A stretch of 64,000 nt of DNA from Streptomyces lucensis JCM 4490 (lineage in GTDB: Bacteria; Actinomycetota; Actinomycetes; Streptomycetales; Streptomycetaceae): NCBI RefSeq assembly GCF_014650035.1, contig NZ_BMUE01000012.1:186001-250000 (forward strand), in the 5' to 3' direction. Numbering within the stretch: the first letter of the stretch is position 1; each line of letters starts with the position of its first letter. A program made the position numbers and the translations under genes. Shown in pieces: positions 26,764-37,144 of this stretch. The notes under the pieces were generated by a model, which was not told where the DNA came from, did no database searches, and saw only the letters and a list, made by a program, of their open reading frames with translations.

Positions 26764-26957
26764 CTGGATCTCCTCGCGTGGATCTCCTTGCGCGCCTTGC
26801 CCGGCAAGTCTGCCAGCCGCGGGCGAGGAGCGGATCAGCCTGTGGGAACAGGGCGTTCCGCTTTGTTCCCGCCTGTGGACGGAGCACCGGGCCGCGGCTC
26901 GGCCCGGCGACGGAGCGCCGGCTCCCGTGCACGTGTGCGCGGGCGGTCCGGGTGGCC

Positions 26958-27884
26958 TCAGCCCGCGCCGGCCGGACGCGGCGGCCTTCCGCCCACCCGG
27001 CCCACCGCCTCCGCCCCCGCCCGGCACCCGCGTGCCGCCGCCTCCCGCGCATCGGCGCCAGCGACCAGAGCGGCGAGGAACGCGCCGGTGAAGGCGTCAC
27101 CGGCGCCCGTGGTGTCCCGCGCGACCGCGGCAGCGGCCGGCACCCGGGCGGCCACGGCGCCGGAACGGGCCACCAGCGCTCCTTCCGCGCCCGCCTTGGC
27201 CACGACCAGCGGCACGAGACGGCTGAGCTTGGCGGCCGCGTCCGCCGCGTCGGACAGCCCTGTCAGCAGACAGGCCTCGTCCCGGCTGGGCAGCAGCACG
27301 TCCAGTGCCTGAGCGAACGCCAGGAACCGGGTCACGCCCAGCTCCGCCAGGAAGCCGGCCGACGCGGGATCAAGGCTGACCGGCACACCACGCGCGCGTG
27401 CCGCGGCGAGCGCCACCTCGGCGAGCGCCCGGCTCGGCTCCGTGAACAGCAGATAACCCGACAGGTGCAGCCGGGCGACCCCGTCCAGCAACGTGTCCGA
27501 CCAGTCACCTGGTTCCAGCCGCAGGGACGCCCCGCTGTCCGTGAGGAACGTGCGCTCGGCCGACGCGCCCGTGTCGACCAGGCACACCACCGTGCCGGTC
27601 GCCGCCTCCGGGTCGACCACCAGCCGGGGCCGCACCCCGGACGCCACCAGCTCCCGCTCGTGCCACGCGGCCGCGTCCGCACCCACCCGCCCCAGCAGCC
27701 GTACGTCCGCGCAGCCCGCGTGGGCGGCCCAGCAGGCCACGTTGGCACCCGCGCCGCCCGGCAGGGTCCGGATCACGGCGGCCGTGTCGGTGCCGGCCGC
27801 GAGCGGCCCCCGGTGCCGTGCGACCACGTCCGTGACGACGTCGCCGACGACCAGCAGCGCCCCGTCCCGCCGCCCCGCGGTCAC
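26958..27884 (-). CDS. psuK: PfkB-family kinase, probable pseudouridine kinase
   Basis: 308 residues of the ribokinase/PfkB family. The N-terminal signature is TLPGGAGANVACWAAHAG. The C-terminal signature DTTGAGDAFTGAFLAALV contains the catalytic Asp. The GTG start overlaps the TGA of psuG (GTGA), so the two are translated together. PsuK phosphorylates pseudouridine to its 5'-phosphate, which PsuG then splits. Substrate specificity is inferred from the operon. Confidence 0.85.
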   Translation of the reverse strand: MTAGRRDGALLVVGDVVTDVVARHRGPLAAGTDTAAVIRTLPGGAGANVACWAAHAGCADVRLLGRVGADAAAWHERELVASGVRPRLVVDPEAATGTVVCLVDTGASAERTFLTDSGASLRLEPGDWSDTLLDGVARLHLSGYLLFTEPSRALAEVALAAARARGVPVSLDPASAGFLAELGVTRFLAFAQALDVLLPSRDEACLLTGLSDAADAAAKLSRLVPLVVAKAGAEGALVARSGAVAARVPAAAAVARDTTGAGDAFTGAFLAALVAGADAREAAARGCRAGAEAVGRVGGRPPRPAGAG

Positions 27885-28789
27885 CCCCTGGCCCACGCCG
27901 CCGCGATCCGTGCGGCCAGCCGCACGTTCCCGCCGACCGCCGCCAGGTTGGCGCTCAGGGAGGCGCCGTCCGTGTGCCGGACCAGATGGTCCAGCAGGAA
28001 CGGGGTCACCGCCTGCCCGGTGACGCCCTGCTCCGCGCAGGCCCTGAGCGCGTCGGCGAGCACGCGCGCGTGCAGGCCCGGATCCAGCTGCTCCGCCTCC
28101 GGCACGGGATTGGCGACGATCAGAGCCGACTCCGGCCCGCCGAGCGCCTCCTGCGCCCGCATGACGTCGGCGACCTGCTCCGGTGTGCTCAGTGTCCAGT
28201 CGACCGGGTGTCCCGAGTCGGACAGGTAGAAGCCGGGGAAGCGGTCCGTGCCGTACCCGGCGACGGCCACGCCGAGGGTCTCCAGCCGCTGCAGGGTCGC
28301 CGGGACGTCCAGGATCGACTTCACGCCCGCGCACACCACCGTGATCCGTGTGCGCGCCAGCAGCCGCAGATCGGCCGACTCGTCCTGCGTCGCCGTCCAC
28401 TCACGGTGCACACCGCCCAGCCCGCCCGTGGCGAACACCCGGATGCCCGCGAGCGCGGCCAGCTGCGCCGTCGCCGACACAGTGGTCGCCCCGCCGGCCC
28501 CGGCCGCCATGGCGAGCGGCAGATCACGGTGGCCCAGCTTGCGGATGCCCTCCTCGTTCGCGACCCGCTCCAGCTGCTGCTTGTCCAGGCCCACCCGGGG
28601 GCGCCCGTCGAGCACGGCGACGGTCGCCGGCACGGCCCCCTCGCTTCGCACCGCCTCCTCCAGCTCCAGCGCCACCCGCAGGTTGCGCGGGCGCGGCAGG
28701 CCGTGCGCGATGATCGTGGACTCCAGGGCCACCACCGGCCGCCGCGCCTCGATCGCCTCCCGGACTTCTTCGGACACCACAAGCACCAC
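27881..28789 (-). CDS. psuG: Pseudouridine-5'-phosphate glycosidase
   Basis: 302 residues, the normal length of PsuG. Family motifs run through the protein: ALESTIIAHGLPRPRN, GHRDLPLAMAAGAGGATTVSATA, FATGGLGGVHR, DVPATLQRLETLGVAVAGYGTD, and VANPVPEAEQLD. The enzyme cleaves the C-C glycosidic bond of pseudouridine 5'-phosphate to uracil and ribose 5-phosphate, a step in catabolism of modified RNA. The start is GTG with GGGAGG 7 bp upstream. First gene of the psuG-psuK operon. Confidence 0.95.
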   Translation of the reverse strand: MVLVVSEEVREAIEARRPVVALESTIIAHGLPRPRNLRVALELEEAVRSEGAVPATVAVLDGRPRVGLDKQQLERVANEEGIRKLGHRDLPLAMAAGAGGATTVSATAQLAALAGIRVFATGGLGGVHREWTATQDESADLRLLARTRITVVCAGVKSILDVPATLQRLETLGVAVAGYGTDRFPGFYLSDSGHPVDWTLSTPEQVADVMRAQEALGGPESALIVANPVPEAEQLDPGLHARVLADALRACAEQGVTGQAVTPFLLDHLVRHTDGASLSANLAAVGGNVRLAARIAAAWARG

Positions 28790-28844
28790 GCGCGCGCCTC
28801 CCGTCGTCGGTCCTTCCTCATCCCTGGCGGGCGCCGGCCGTCGT

Positions 28845-28856
28845 TAAACGCTTGCG
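28845..28856. promoter_or_regulatory. LacI-type operator half element upstream of psuG
   Basis: TAAACGCTTGCG lies between the divergent psuG and VOC genes. The same 12-mer occurs in the palindrome upstream of the LacI-fructokinase operon at 54921-54932. Confidence 0.4.
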
Positions 28857-28887
28857 GCCTGTGGGAGACACCACCAGCCTTGGCCGC

Positions 28888-29319
28888 ATGACGAACAACA
28901 GCACGCGACTCGACCACGTCGTCCTGTGGGTGGCCGATCCGGTCGCCGCCGCTGGCTTCTACGAGCGGTCAGTAGGTCTGGAACCGCTGAGGGTCGCCGA
29001 GTTCGCCGCGGGCGAGGCGCCGTTCCCGTCCGTGCGCGTCAACGAGGAGAGCATCCTGGACCTGGCTCCGCTCAGTTCCGCCGAACGCACACGCATGCTG
29101 CCCGGCTCGGCCGACAGCGCGGGCCACCCCGTCAACCACGTCTGCCTGTCCCTGCCGGCCGGAGCGTTCGACGCCCTGCGCGCCCGCCTGCGGGAACACG
29201 GCGTCCCCGTGAGCGACATCGGCCACGACTCGTTCGGCGCCCGGGGCGAGGCCAGACGCAACTTCTACTTCCGGGACCCCGACGGCAACGTCCTCGAGGC
29301 GCGGCACTACGGCGAGTAG
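28888..29319 (+). CDS. VOC (glyoxalase-like) family protein
   Basis: 143 residues of the vicinal oxygen chelate fold, two beta-alpha-beta-beta-beta modules. The first begins LDHVVLWVADPVAAAGFYERSVGLEPL. The second begins HPVNHVCLSLPAGAFDALRARL and ends RNFYFRDPDGNVLEARHY, which supplies the metal-binding His and Glu. The reaction is unknown; relatives include glyoxalases, dioxygenases and resistance proteins. The ATG is probably close to the transcription start, since no ribosome binding site is seen. Confidence 0.85.
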   Translation: MTNNSTRLDHVVLWVADPVAAAGFYERSVGLEPLRVAEFAAGEAPFPSVRVNEESILDLAPLSSAERTRMLPGSADSAGHPVNHVCLSLPAGAFDALRARLREHGVPVSDIGHDSFGARGEARRNFYFRDPDGNVLEARHYGE

Positions 29320-29334
29320 CCGGCGCCGGGACGG

Positions 29335-29889
29335 TCAGAACAGCGGCTCGGGGAGAACGCCTTCCAGGGCGAGCAGCTTCCGCTTGGTCTCCAGACCGCC
29401 CCCGAAGCCGCCGATGCCGCCGTCGCTCTCCACGACCCGGTGGCACGGCACGACCACGGGCAGCGGGTTGGCGCCCATCGCGGCGCCGACGGCCTGGGCC
29501 CCGCCGGGCTGCCCGACCTGCCCGGCGAGGTCGCCGTACCCCACCACGGAGCCGTACGGCACGCCGGACGCCAGCTCACGCAGCACCTGCCGGTTGAACC
29601 CGGAGATCAGCGACCAGTCCAGCGGCAGGTCGAAGGAGTGCCGCCGGCCCGCGAAGTAGGCCCGCAGCTGGCGTATCGCCTCGGACAGCAGCGGCGCGTC
29701 CGGGTCCTCCACGGGTTCACCGCCGAAGCGGGCCGCCAGCCGCTCCAGGGCCCGGTCGCGCACCGCGTCCGTGGCGTGGAAGACGACGTTGACCAGGCCG
29801 CCCCGTGTCGCCGCCAGCATCAGCGGGCCGATGTCGCTGCCGACGACGGCCCACACGACCCGCTGCCCGTCCTGCCCATGGCTGTCCAT
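29335..29889 (-). CDS. ogt: Methylated-DNA-[protein]-cysteine S-methyltransferase
   Basis: 184 residues. The active site PCHRV (in LPVVVPCHRVVESDG) accepts the alkyl group from O6-alkylguanine in a single-use repair reaction. The helix-turn-helix DNA-binding region is VPYGSVVGYGDLAGQVGQPGGAQAVGAAMG. A TACCGT hexamer lies 6 nt before the ATG with no Shine-Dalgarno sequence, so it is probably leaderless. It belongs to the short Ogt/AGT class, without an Ada regulatory domain. Confidence 0.94.
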   Translation of the reverse strand: MDSHGQDGQRVVWAVVGSDIGPLMLAATRGGLVNVVFHATDAVRDRALERLAARFGGEPVEDPDAPLLSEAIRQLRAYFAGRRHSFDLPLDWSLISGFNRQVLRELASGVPYGSVVGYGDLAGQVGQPGGAQAVGAAMGANPLPVVVPCHRVVESDGGIGGFGGGLETKRKLLALEGVLPEPLF

Positions 29890-29929
29890 GCGCCCACGGT
29901 ACGACGCGCCGCTGACAACGCCCGCCGGC

Positions 29930-30802
29930 TCAGTCCGCGCTCACCGCCGACCGCACCACCTCGGGCCTGTTGGTGATGATCCCGTCGACGCCGTAACCGG
30001 CGACCTCGCGCGCGGCGACCGCGTCGTCCACGGTCCAGGTGAACATCCTCAGCGGCCTGCCGTGCGGTCCGTCGAAGGCGTGCACGGCCGCGACGTACCC
30101 GGCGGACAGCGAGGTGAACGAGGGGTTGACCAGATCGGTGAACCGGGCGTACCGAGGCAGCTGCGTCACGGTCGGCGTGCCGAGGTAGGCGGTGGTGACC
30201 GCGGGCCTCAGCTCATGGACGGTGCGCACGCTGTCGGCGTCGAAGCTCTGCACCACGAGCCGCCCCAGGTGCCCGCGGTCCAGCCAGCCCTCGTTGCCGA
30301 GGAGCTTGAGCGTCTCCTGCTCGATGCCGGGGTACAGCTCGGGATTCTTGATCTCCAGAAGCAGCTTCTCGTGGTTGTGCTCGACCCGGCGCATGTACTC
30401 CTTCAGCGTCGGCACGCGGGCGCCCGCGTAGGCGGGGGAGAACCAGCTGCCCGCGTCCAGCCGGGCGATCTCGGCGGCCGTGAAGTCCTTCACCTTCCAG
30501 GGAGCCCGGCCGGGGAAGACGTCCTCCACGTCGGTGGTGCGCCGCAGGCTGTCGTCGTGGATGACGACCAGCTCGCCGTCCTTGGTGCGCTGGACGTCGT
30601 TCTCGACCCAGGAGAAGCCCAGCTGCGCCGCCTTGTCGATCGAGGCGAGCGTGTTCTCCGGGGCGTGGGAGGAGGCGCCCCGGTGGGCGATCACCGTGGG
30701 CACGGCCACCTCCCCCGCCAGGGCGCGGGAGGCGGGGCTCACCATGGTCGCCACCGTTCCCAGGACCGCGACGGCGGTGGCGGTCATTACGCGCGTGTGC
30801 AT
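29930..30802 (-). CDS. Secreted glycerophosphodiester phosphodiesterase
   Basis: 290 residues. An N-terminal signal peptide (MHTRVMTATAVAVLGTVATM, cleavage near SRALAGE) precedes a GDPD TIM barrel. Catalytic motifs are IAHRGASSHAPENT (HR and E/N), ENDVQRTKDGELVVIHDDSLRRTT (E, D and H) and the C-terminal DGIITNRPEV. It hydrolyses glycerophosphodiesters outside the membrane to glycerol 3-phosphate and an alcohol, supplying phosphate or glycerol. The ATG has GAGGAG at 6-bp spacing. Confidence 0.93.
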   Translation of the reverse strand: MHTRVMTATAVAVLGTVATMVSPASRALAGEVAVPTVIAHRGASSHAPENTLASIDKAAQLGFSWVENDVQRTKDGELVVIHDDSLRRTTDVEDVFPGRAPWKVKDFTAAEIARLDAGSWFSPAYAGARVPTLKEYMRRVEHNHEKLLLEIKNPELYPGIEQETLKLLGNEGWLDRGHLGRLVVQSFDADSVRTVHELRPAVTTAYLGTPTVTQLPRYARFTDLVNPSFTSLSAGYVAAVHAFDGPHGRPLRMFTWTVDDAVAAREVAGYGVDGIITNRPEVVRSAVSAD

Positions 30803-31079
30803 GCGGACTCCTCGCGTCGTGCGAATACCCACAGCAACAGAATGACAGCGGAGCGTCAACCGCACCTGCCCGCGCGACGACCACGGAATGGAGGGAGATG
30901 TCCAGGTCCGTTCACCGTTGCCGCACATCTGCGACAGGGCCGTGTTTCTTTGCCGGAAAATCGTTCGACCGTCCCGGCGGGGGTCATACTCTCAGCGACA
31001 ACCCTGACCGCCCGCGCGGTCCTGGGACGGGGGCGCTGTTCAGATATTCCGGGACGCAACAGGGCGAAGGGCAGCCGCG

Positions 31080-31958
31080 ATGCAAGGCACGGTCGACGGA
31101 TTCAGCTATGGGGCCGTCACCCCGGTGGCCGCCTACCTGATGGCCTGCCTGGGAGGCGCCCTCGGGTTGCGCTGCACCACCCGATCCCTGCTGGTCACGC
31201 ACGCCCGGAGACCCGCCTGGCTCGCCCTGGGCGCGGCCGCGATCGGCTCCGGCATCTGGACGATGCACTTCGTCGCCATGATGGGCTTCACCATCCAGGG
31301 GGCGCCGCTCCACTACGACGCACCGACGACGTACGCGAGCCTCGCCCTCGCCGTCGTCATGGTCGGCATCGGGATCTTCATCGTCGGCTACCGGGGCGCC
31401 ACCGGCACCGCCCTGTTCACCGGCGGGACGATCACCGGTCTGGGTGTCGCCTCGATGCACTACCTGGGCATGGCGGGCGTGCACTTCCAGGGCGGGTTCA
31501 CCTACAACACGTTCACCGTCGCCGCCTCGGTCGCCATAGCGGTCGTGGCGGCCACCGCCGCCCTGTGGGCCGCCGGCCGGGTCCGGGGCTTCCTGTGGAG
31601 CGTGGGCGCGAGCCTGGTCATGGGGCTCGCGGTCAGCGGCATGCACTACACCGGGATGGCGGCCCTCCGCGTCCACCTCGACGCCGCCCCGCACGGCGCC
31701 GGCGGCGGCCCGGGGGCCTCGGTGCTCGTGCCGATGCTGATCGGTCCGCTGGCGTTCCTGCTCCTCGCGGGCGCGGTCGTGGTCCTCGATCCGCTGATGG
31801 TCACGGGCGGGCCGGCCCGCACGCCCGTCGAGCACAAGGCCGGCGTCCCCGCCGCCGACGTCCCCTCCCACCCCGAGCGCCGCCCCGCTCTCCGCCCGGG
31901 CCGCGGGCCGGTCCGCCGGCTGCGGCACCACCCCTCCCGTACCCCGCAGAACCGCTGA
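31080..31958 (+). CDS. MHYT-domain integral membrane sensor
   Basis: 292 residues with about seven hydrophobic helices. Three MHYT-type motifs are seen (MHFV, MHYL, MHYT), each near the outer end of a helix. These Met/His motifs are proposed to bind copper or sense O2, CO or NO. Most MHYT proteins carry a GGDEF/EAL or kinase domain; here only a 50-residue Pro/Arg/His-rich tail follows. This standalone form must signal through a partner or act on its own. A GGGCAGCCGCG stretch lies upstream of the ATG, a poor ribosome binding site. Confidence 0.88.
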   Translation: MQGTVDGFSYGAVTPVAAYLMACLGGALGLRCTTRSLLVTHARRPAWLALGAAAIGSGIWTMHFVAMMGFTIQGAPLHYDAPTTYASLALAVVMVGIGIFIVGYRGATGTALFTGGTITGLGVASMHYLGMAGVHFQGGFTYNTFTVAASVAIAVVAATAALWAAGRVRGFLWSVGASLVMGLAVSGMHYTGMAALRVHLDAAPHGAGGGPGASVLVPMLIGPLAFLLLAGAVVVLDPLMVTGGPARTPVEHKAGVPAADVPSHPERRPALRPGRGPVRRLRHHPSRTPQNR

Positions 31959-31998
31959 TCCGGACCCGTTGTCAGTGGGGGGTCGTACGGTGGATGGC

Positions 31999-34146
<2,148 letters not shown>

Positions 34147-34183
34147 GCCTCCCGCCCCGTGCCGGACCCCGGATGTGCGCCAA

Positions 34184-34195
34184 GTGTTGCAACAC
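34184..34195. repeat. 12-bp perfect palindrome between uvrB and terD
   Basis: GTGTTGCAACAC is a perfect 12-bp palindrome about 40 bp after uvrB and 110 bp before terD. It is relatively A/T-rich for this genome and could be a regulator site. The likely terD -10 (TAGGGT) lies further downstream. Confidence 0.35.
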
Positions 34196-34307
34196 CGACA
34201 CAAAGCGTGGGCCGGGGTTCGGCACTGTCGGTGCCCCTGCGTAGGGTTCGAGGCAACCGCCGCGCAGTACGCGGCGGCAACAGGGGACGTCGAGAGGGGA
34301 ACCAGCC

Positions 34308-34886
34308 GTGTCCGTCAACTTGACCAAGGGTCAGGCCATCAGCCTGGAGAAGAAGGACGGGGCCACCCTGACCGCGGTCCGCATGGGGCTCGGCTGGCAG
34401 GCGGCCAAGCGGCGCGGCCTGTTCGGTTCCCGCACGCGCGAGATCGACCTGGACGCCTCGGCCGTCCTCTTCGCCGAGAAGACGCCGGTCGACGTCGTGT
34501 TCTTCCGCCACCTGGTGAGCGACGACGGTTCCGTGCGCCACACCGGCGACAACCTCGTCGGCGGCATCGGTCAGGGCGGGGACGACGAGGCGATCCTGGT
34601 GGACCTCCAGCGCGTTCCCGTCCACATCGACCAGATCGTCTTCACCGTGAACTCCTTCACGGGGCAGACCTTCCAGGAGGTGGAGAACGCGTTCTGCCGA
34701 CTCGTGGACGAGACCAACGGCCAGGAACTCGCCCGCTACACGCTGGCCGGCGGCGGCGAGTACACCGCCCAGATCATGGCCAAGGTGCACCGGGCGGGCT
34801 CGGGCTGGACGATGACCGCCCTGGGTGCCCCGGCCAACGGCCGCACCTTCCAGGACCTGATGCCGGCGATCCTGCCGCACCTGTAG
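34308..34886 (+). CDS. terD: TerD family stress protein
   Basis: 192 residues, full length for TerD. The N-terminus VNLTKGQAISLEKKDG is the family hallmark. FGSRTREIDLDASAVLF, VRHTGDNLVGGIGQGGDDEAILVDL and AGGGEYTAQIMAKVHR follow; the repeated acidic GDN and DD residues form the Ca2+-binding sites. TerD proteins bind calcium and belong to tellurite-resistance and stress systems. The start is GTG, with a GAGAGGGG ribosome binding site. It is followed 60 bp later by a larger TerD-like gene. Confidence 0.94.
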   Translation: MSVNLTKGQAISLEKKDGATLTAVRMGLGWQAAKRRGLFGSRTREIDLDASAVLFAEKTPVDVVFFRHLVSDDGSVRHTGDNLVGGIGQGGDDEAILVDLQRVPVHIDQIVFTVNSFTGQTFQEVENAFCRLVDETNGQELARYTLAGGGEYTAQIMAKVHRAGSGWTMTALGAPANGRTFQDLMPAILPHL

Positions 34887-34946
34887 GACCGGACCGCCCG
34901 GACCCGGGCGGGCGCGCACGACGAACGACGCAGGGGGGCGACGGCG

Positions 34947-36920
34947 ATGACGGCCGAGCTGGTGCGGGGGCAGAACCACGCGCTGTCCCAGGTCCGGCTG
35001 ACGGTCCGGATCGCGGCCGGGGTGCCGGTCGTGGCCGGTGCCGCGCTCGGCGACGAGAACGGCACCGTGCCCGGCCCCCAGTGGGTGGCCCACCCCGGCG
35101 CCCCCGCACTGCCCGGCGTCGAGGTGTCCCGGCGGGCCGCCGCCGATCACCGCCTGGCCCTCGACCTGGCCGCCCTGCCGGAGACCGCGCACCGCGTCGA
35201 CGTGTTCCTGGCCCTGCCCTCCGCGGGGCCGCTCGGATTCGGCGCCGTTCCCGCTCCGCACACCACGGTCGAGGGCGCCGACGGCACAGAGCTCGCCTGC
35301 TACACCCTCACCGGCCTGGACGCCGAGACCGCGGTCATCGCCCTGGAGCTGTACCGCAGACAGGGCGCCTGGAAGGTCCGCGCGATGGGCCAGGGCTACG
35401 CGGGCGGTCTGCCCGCGCTCCTCGCCGACCACGGCCTGCGGGACGCCGGCGATCTCGCGGCCGCCGTCCAGGAGGCGGCGGCCCGGAGCCTGGGCCGCCC
35501 GGTCCAGGCTCCGTCCGAGGCCTCCGCCTCCCAGGACGCCGCCGCGCCCGCGTCCTCCGCTCCGGGGGCGCCCGCGTCCTCCGTGCCGGGGGCGGCCGGC
35601 CCGACGCTCTCGTACGATCCGCAGCGCCCTTCGCTCCACGACGGCGGAAACCCGTACGACGTCCAGGTTCCCGCGCCCGCACCGCAGCCGCAGGATGCCG
35701 CCGGCCCGGTCGACTACACGCACCCGCGTCGCCGTCACAGCACCCCGCCTCCTCCTCCGCCCTCCGCGGCCCCGGCCGACGGGCGGCCCGCTCAGCCCGT
35801 CGCGGGGGACGCCGTGGGCTGGTCGATGGAGGAGCGCCTGTACAACCAGGTCTGGGGCATGTTCGAAGACCTGGCCCGGACGACGGCCGCGTACCGCAGT
35901 GCCGTCGACTTCGCCGACACCCGCCTGGAAAAGGAACTCGACCAGGCCCTCGCCGACCCACGCGGCCGGCTCGGCGCATCGGCGGACGCCGCCCGCGAGG
36001 CGGCGCACGCCCGCCGGACCCAGCTGGTCGACCAGGCGCGCGCGGCCCTGGACCGCGACCTCGCCCAGCTCACCGCCGAATCCGAGGTGGTCGAGCCCGC
36101 GCTCCCGCCCGCCTACGCCGGCTGGGACAGCCCCGTCTGGCACGGCTACCGCGTGCCGGAGCAGGCGCCGATGGCCCTGCGGCTGGGCGACCTCCACCTG
36201 CCCGAGGATCCGTCACTGCGCATCCCGATGCTGGTCAGACTGCCGCTGGAGCGGGGCCTGTGGATGGACAGCGGTGCGTCGGCGGCGCTCGGCGACTCCT
36301 TTCCCGACTCCGCCGAGCCGCGGCATCTGGCGATGGAGGCGGCGGTCGCGGTCGCGGCCCGGCTGCTCGCCGCGCACCCGGTGGGGGAGTTCTCCGTGCA
36401 CGTCGTGGACCCGGCCGGCGCCGGAGCCAGGGCGCTGGTGCCGCTGACGGGGGCCGGGGTGCTCGCCGCCCCGCCCGCGACCGGGGCGGCGGGAGTGACG
36501 GAGGTGCTGGAGAGGCTCACCCGGCGGGTGGACCTGGCGCACATGGCAGTGCGCGGCGGTGCGGCCGCATCGCTGCCGGACGACGTCGACACCGCGCAGC
36601 AGTTGCTGATCGTCAACGACTTCCCGCACGGATTCGACGACCGGGCCGTGACCCGGCTGCGTTATCTCGCCGACGAGGGCCCGGCGGTCGGCGTCCACCT
36701 GCTGATGGTCGCGGACCGCGAGGACGCGGAGGCCTTCGGCCCCCTGCTCGATCCGCTGTGGCGTTCGCTGATGCGACTCACCCCGGTGTCCGACGACCAC
36801 CTCGCCGATCCCTGGGTCGGCCATGCCTGGACGTACGAGCCGTCACTCGTGCCGGTCGGCAGTCAGATCCTCCAGCAGGTGCTGGCCGAGGTGGCGAGAG
36901 CACGGACCAAGCGCGAGTAA
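34947..36920 (+). CDS. Large TerD-domain protein with C-terminal FtsK/P-loop-like region
   Basis: 657 residues. The first 170 form a TerD-like domain (RGQNHALSQVRLTVRI, then AELACYTLTGLDAETAVIALELYRRQGAWKVRAMGQGYAGGL). A Pro/Ala/Ser-rich linker (about 175-285) and a helical coiled region (about 290-375) follow. The last 280 residues resemble the ATPase-like module found in Ter-associated proteins (IPMLVRLPLERGLWMD, QQLLIVNDFPHGFDDRAVTRLRYLADEGPAVGVHLLMVADRE). No intact Walker A is seen, so ATP hydrolysis is doubtful. It probably forms a stress complex with TerD and TerC encoded alongside. The start is ATG with AGGGGGG upstream. Confidence 0.82.
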   Translation: MTAELVRGQNHALSQVRLTVRIAAGVPVVAGAALGDENGTVPGPQWVAHPGAPALPGVEVSRRAAADHRLALDLAALPETAHRVDVFLALPSAGPLGFGAVPAPHTTVEGADGTELACYTLTGLDAETAVIALELYRRQGAWKVRAMGQGYAGGLPALLADHGLRDAGDLAAAVQEAAARSLGRPVQAPSEASASQDAAAPASSAPGAPASSVPGAAGPTLSYDPQRPSLHDGGNPYDVQVPAPAPQPQDAAGPVDYTHPRRRHSTPPPPPPSAAPADGRPAQPVAGDAVGWSMEERLYNQVWGMFEDLARTTAAYRSAVDFADTRLEKELDQALADPRGRLGASADAAREAAHARRTQLVDQARAALDRDLAQLTAESEVVEPALPPAYAGWDSPVWHGYRVPEQAPMALRLGDLHLPEDPSLRIPMLVRLPLERGLWMDSGASAALGDSFPDSAEPRHLAMEAAVAVAARLLAAHPVGEFSVHVVDPAGAGARALVPLTGAGVLAAPPATGAAGVTEVLERLTRRVDLAHMAVRGGAAASLPDDVDTAQQLLIVNDFPHGFDDRAVTRLRYLADEGPAVGVHLLMVADREDAEAFGPLLDPLWRSLMRLTPVSDDHLADPWVGHAWTYEPSLVPVGSQILQQVLAEVARARTKRE

Positions 36921-36963
36921 AGTGGCGCCGACCAGGCGCTTTGGTCATTCTTTTACTCACCCC

Positions 36964-36993
36964 TTTACCTTCCCTTGGTGATTGGGGTACCCT
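36964..36993 (+). promoter_or_regulatory. Promoter for the riboswitch-terC transcript
   Basis: TTTACC (36964-36969), an 18-bp spacer, then TACCCT (36988-36993). The expected transcription start, near 37000, coincides with the 5' edge of the riboswitch-like RNA. Confidence 0.5.
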
Positions 36994-37001
36994 TTTCCGT
37001 A

Positions 37002-37098
37002 CGGAGGGGAGTACTCCCTGACTGCGGCGCACCCGTCAGTACGGACCGGTTCCGGTCCCGGGACGCCGGCCCCGTGCGGGTGGAGGAGACCTCCGGCA
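37002..37098 (+). ncRNA. yybP-ykoY (manganese) riboswitch upstream of terC
   Basis: The leader carries the landmark pieces of this class in order. GGGGAGTA is at the 5' side and is followed by GTCAGTACGG. A paired arm reads GGACCGG/TTCCGG, and the 3' part holds GCGGGTGGAGGAGACCTCCGGC with the classic GAGACC core. The 5' GGAGGGGAGTACTCC segment pairs locally. In this family Mn2+ binding turns on exporters and TerC proteins, and the element lies 47 nt before a terC start. Identified by eye, without a covariance model score. Confidence 0.75.
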
Positions 37099-37144
37099 GC
37101 GACGACGCTGATGTGTTTGCCGTACGTGATGCCGGAGGTTTGCA

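Noticed and set aside
26764..26957. Extension of the CorA N-terminus to an upstream start
   Set aside because: The extra residues are Gly/Pro/Arg-rich shadow sequence, while the ATG at 26763 has GAGGAG at the proper distance.
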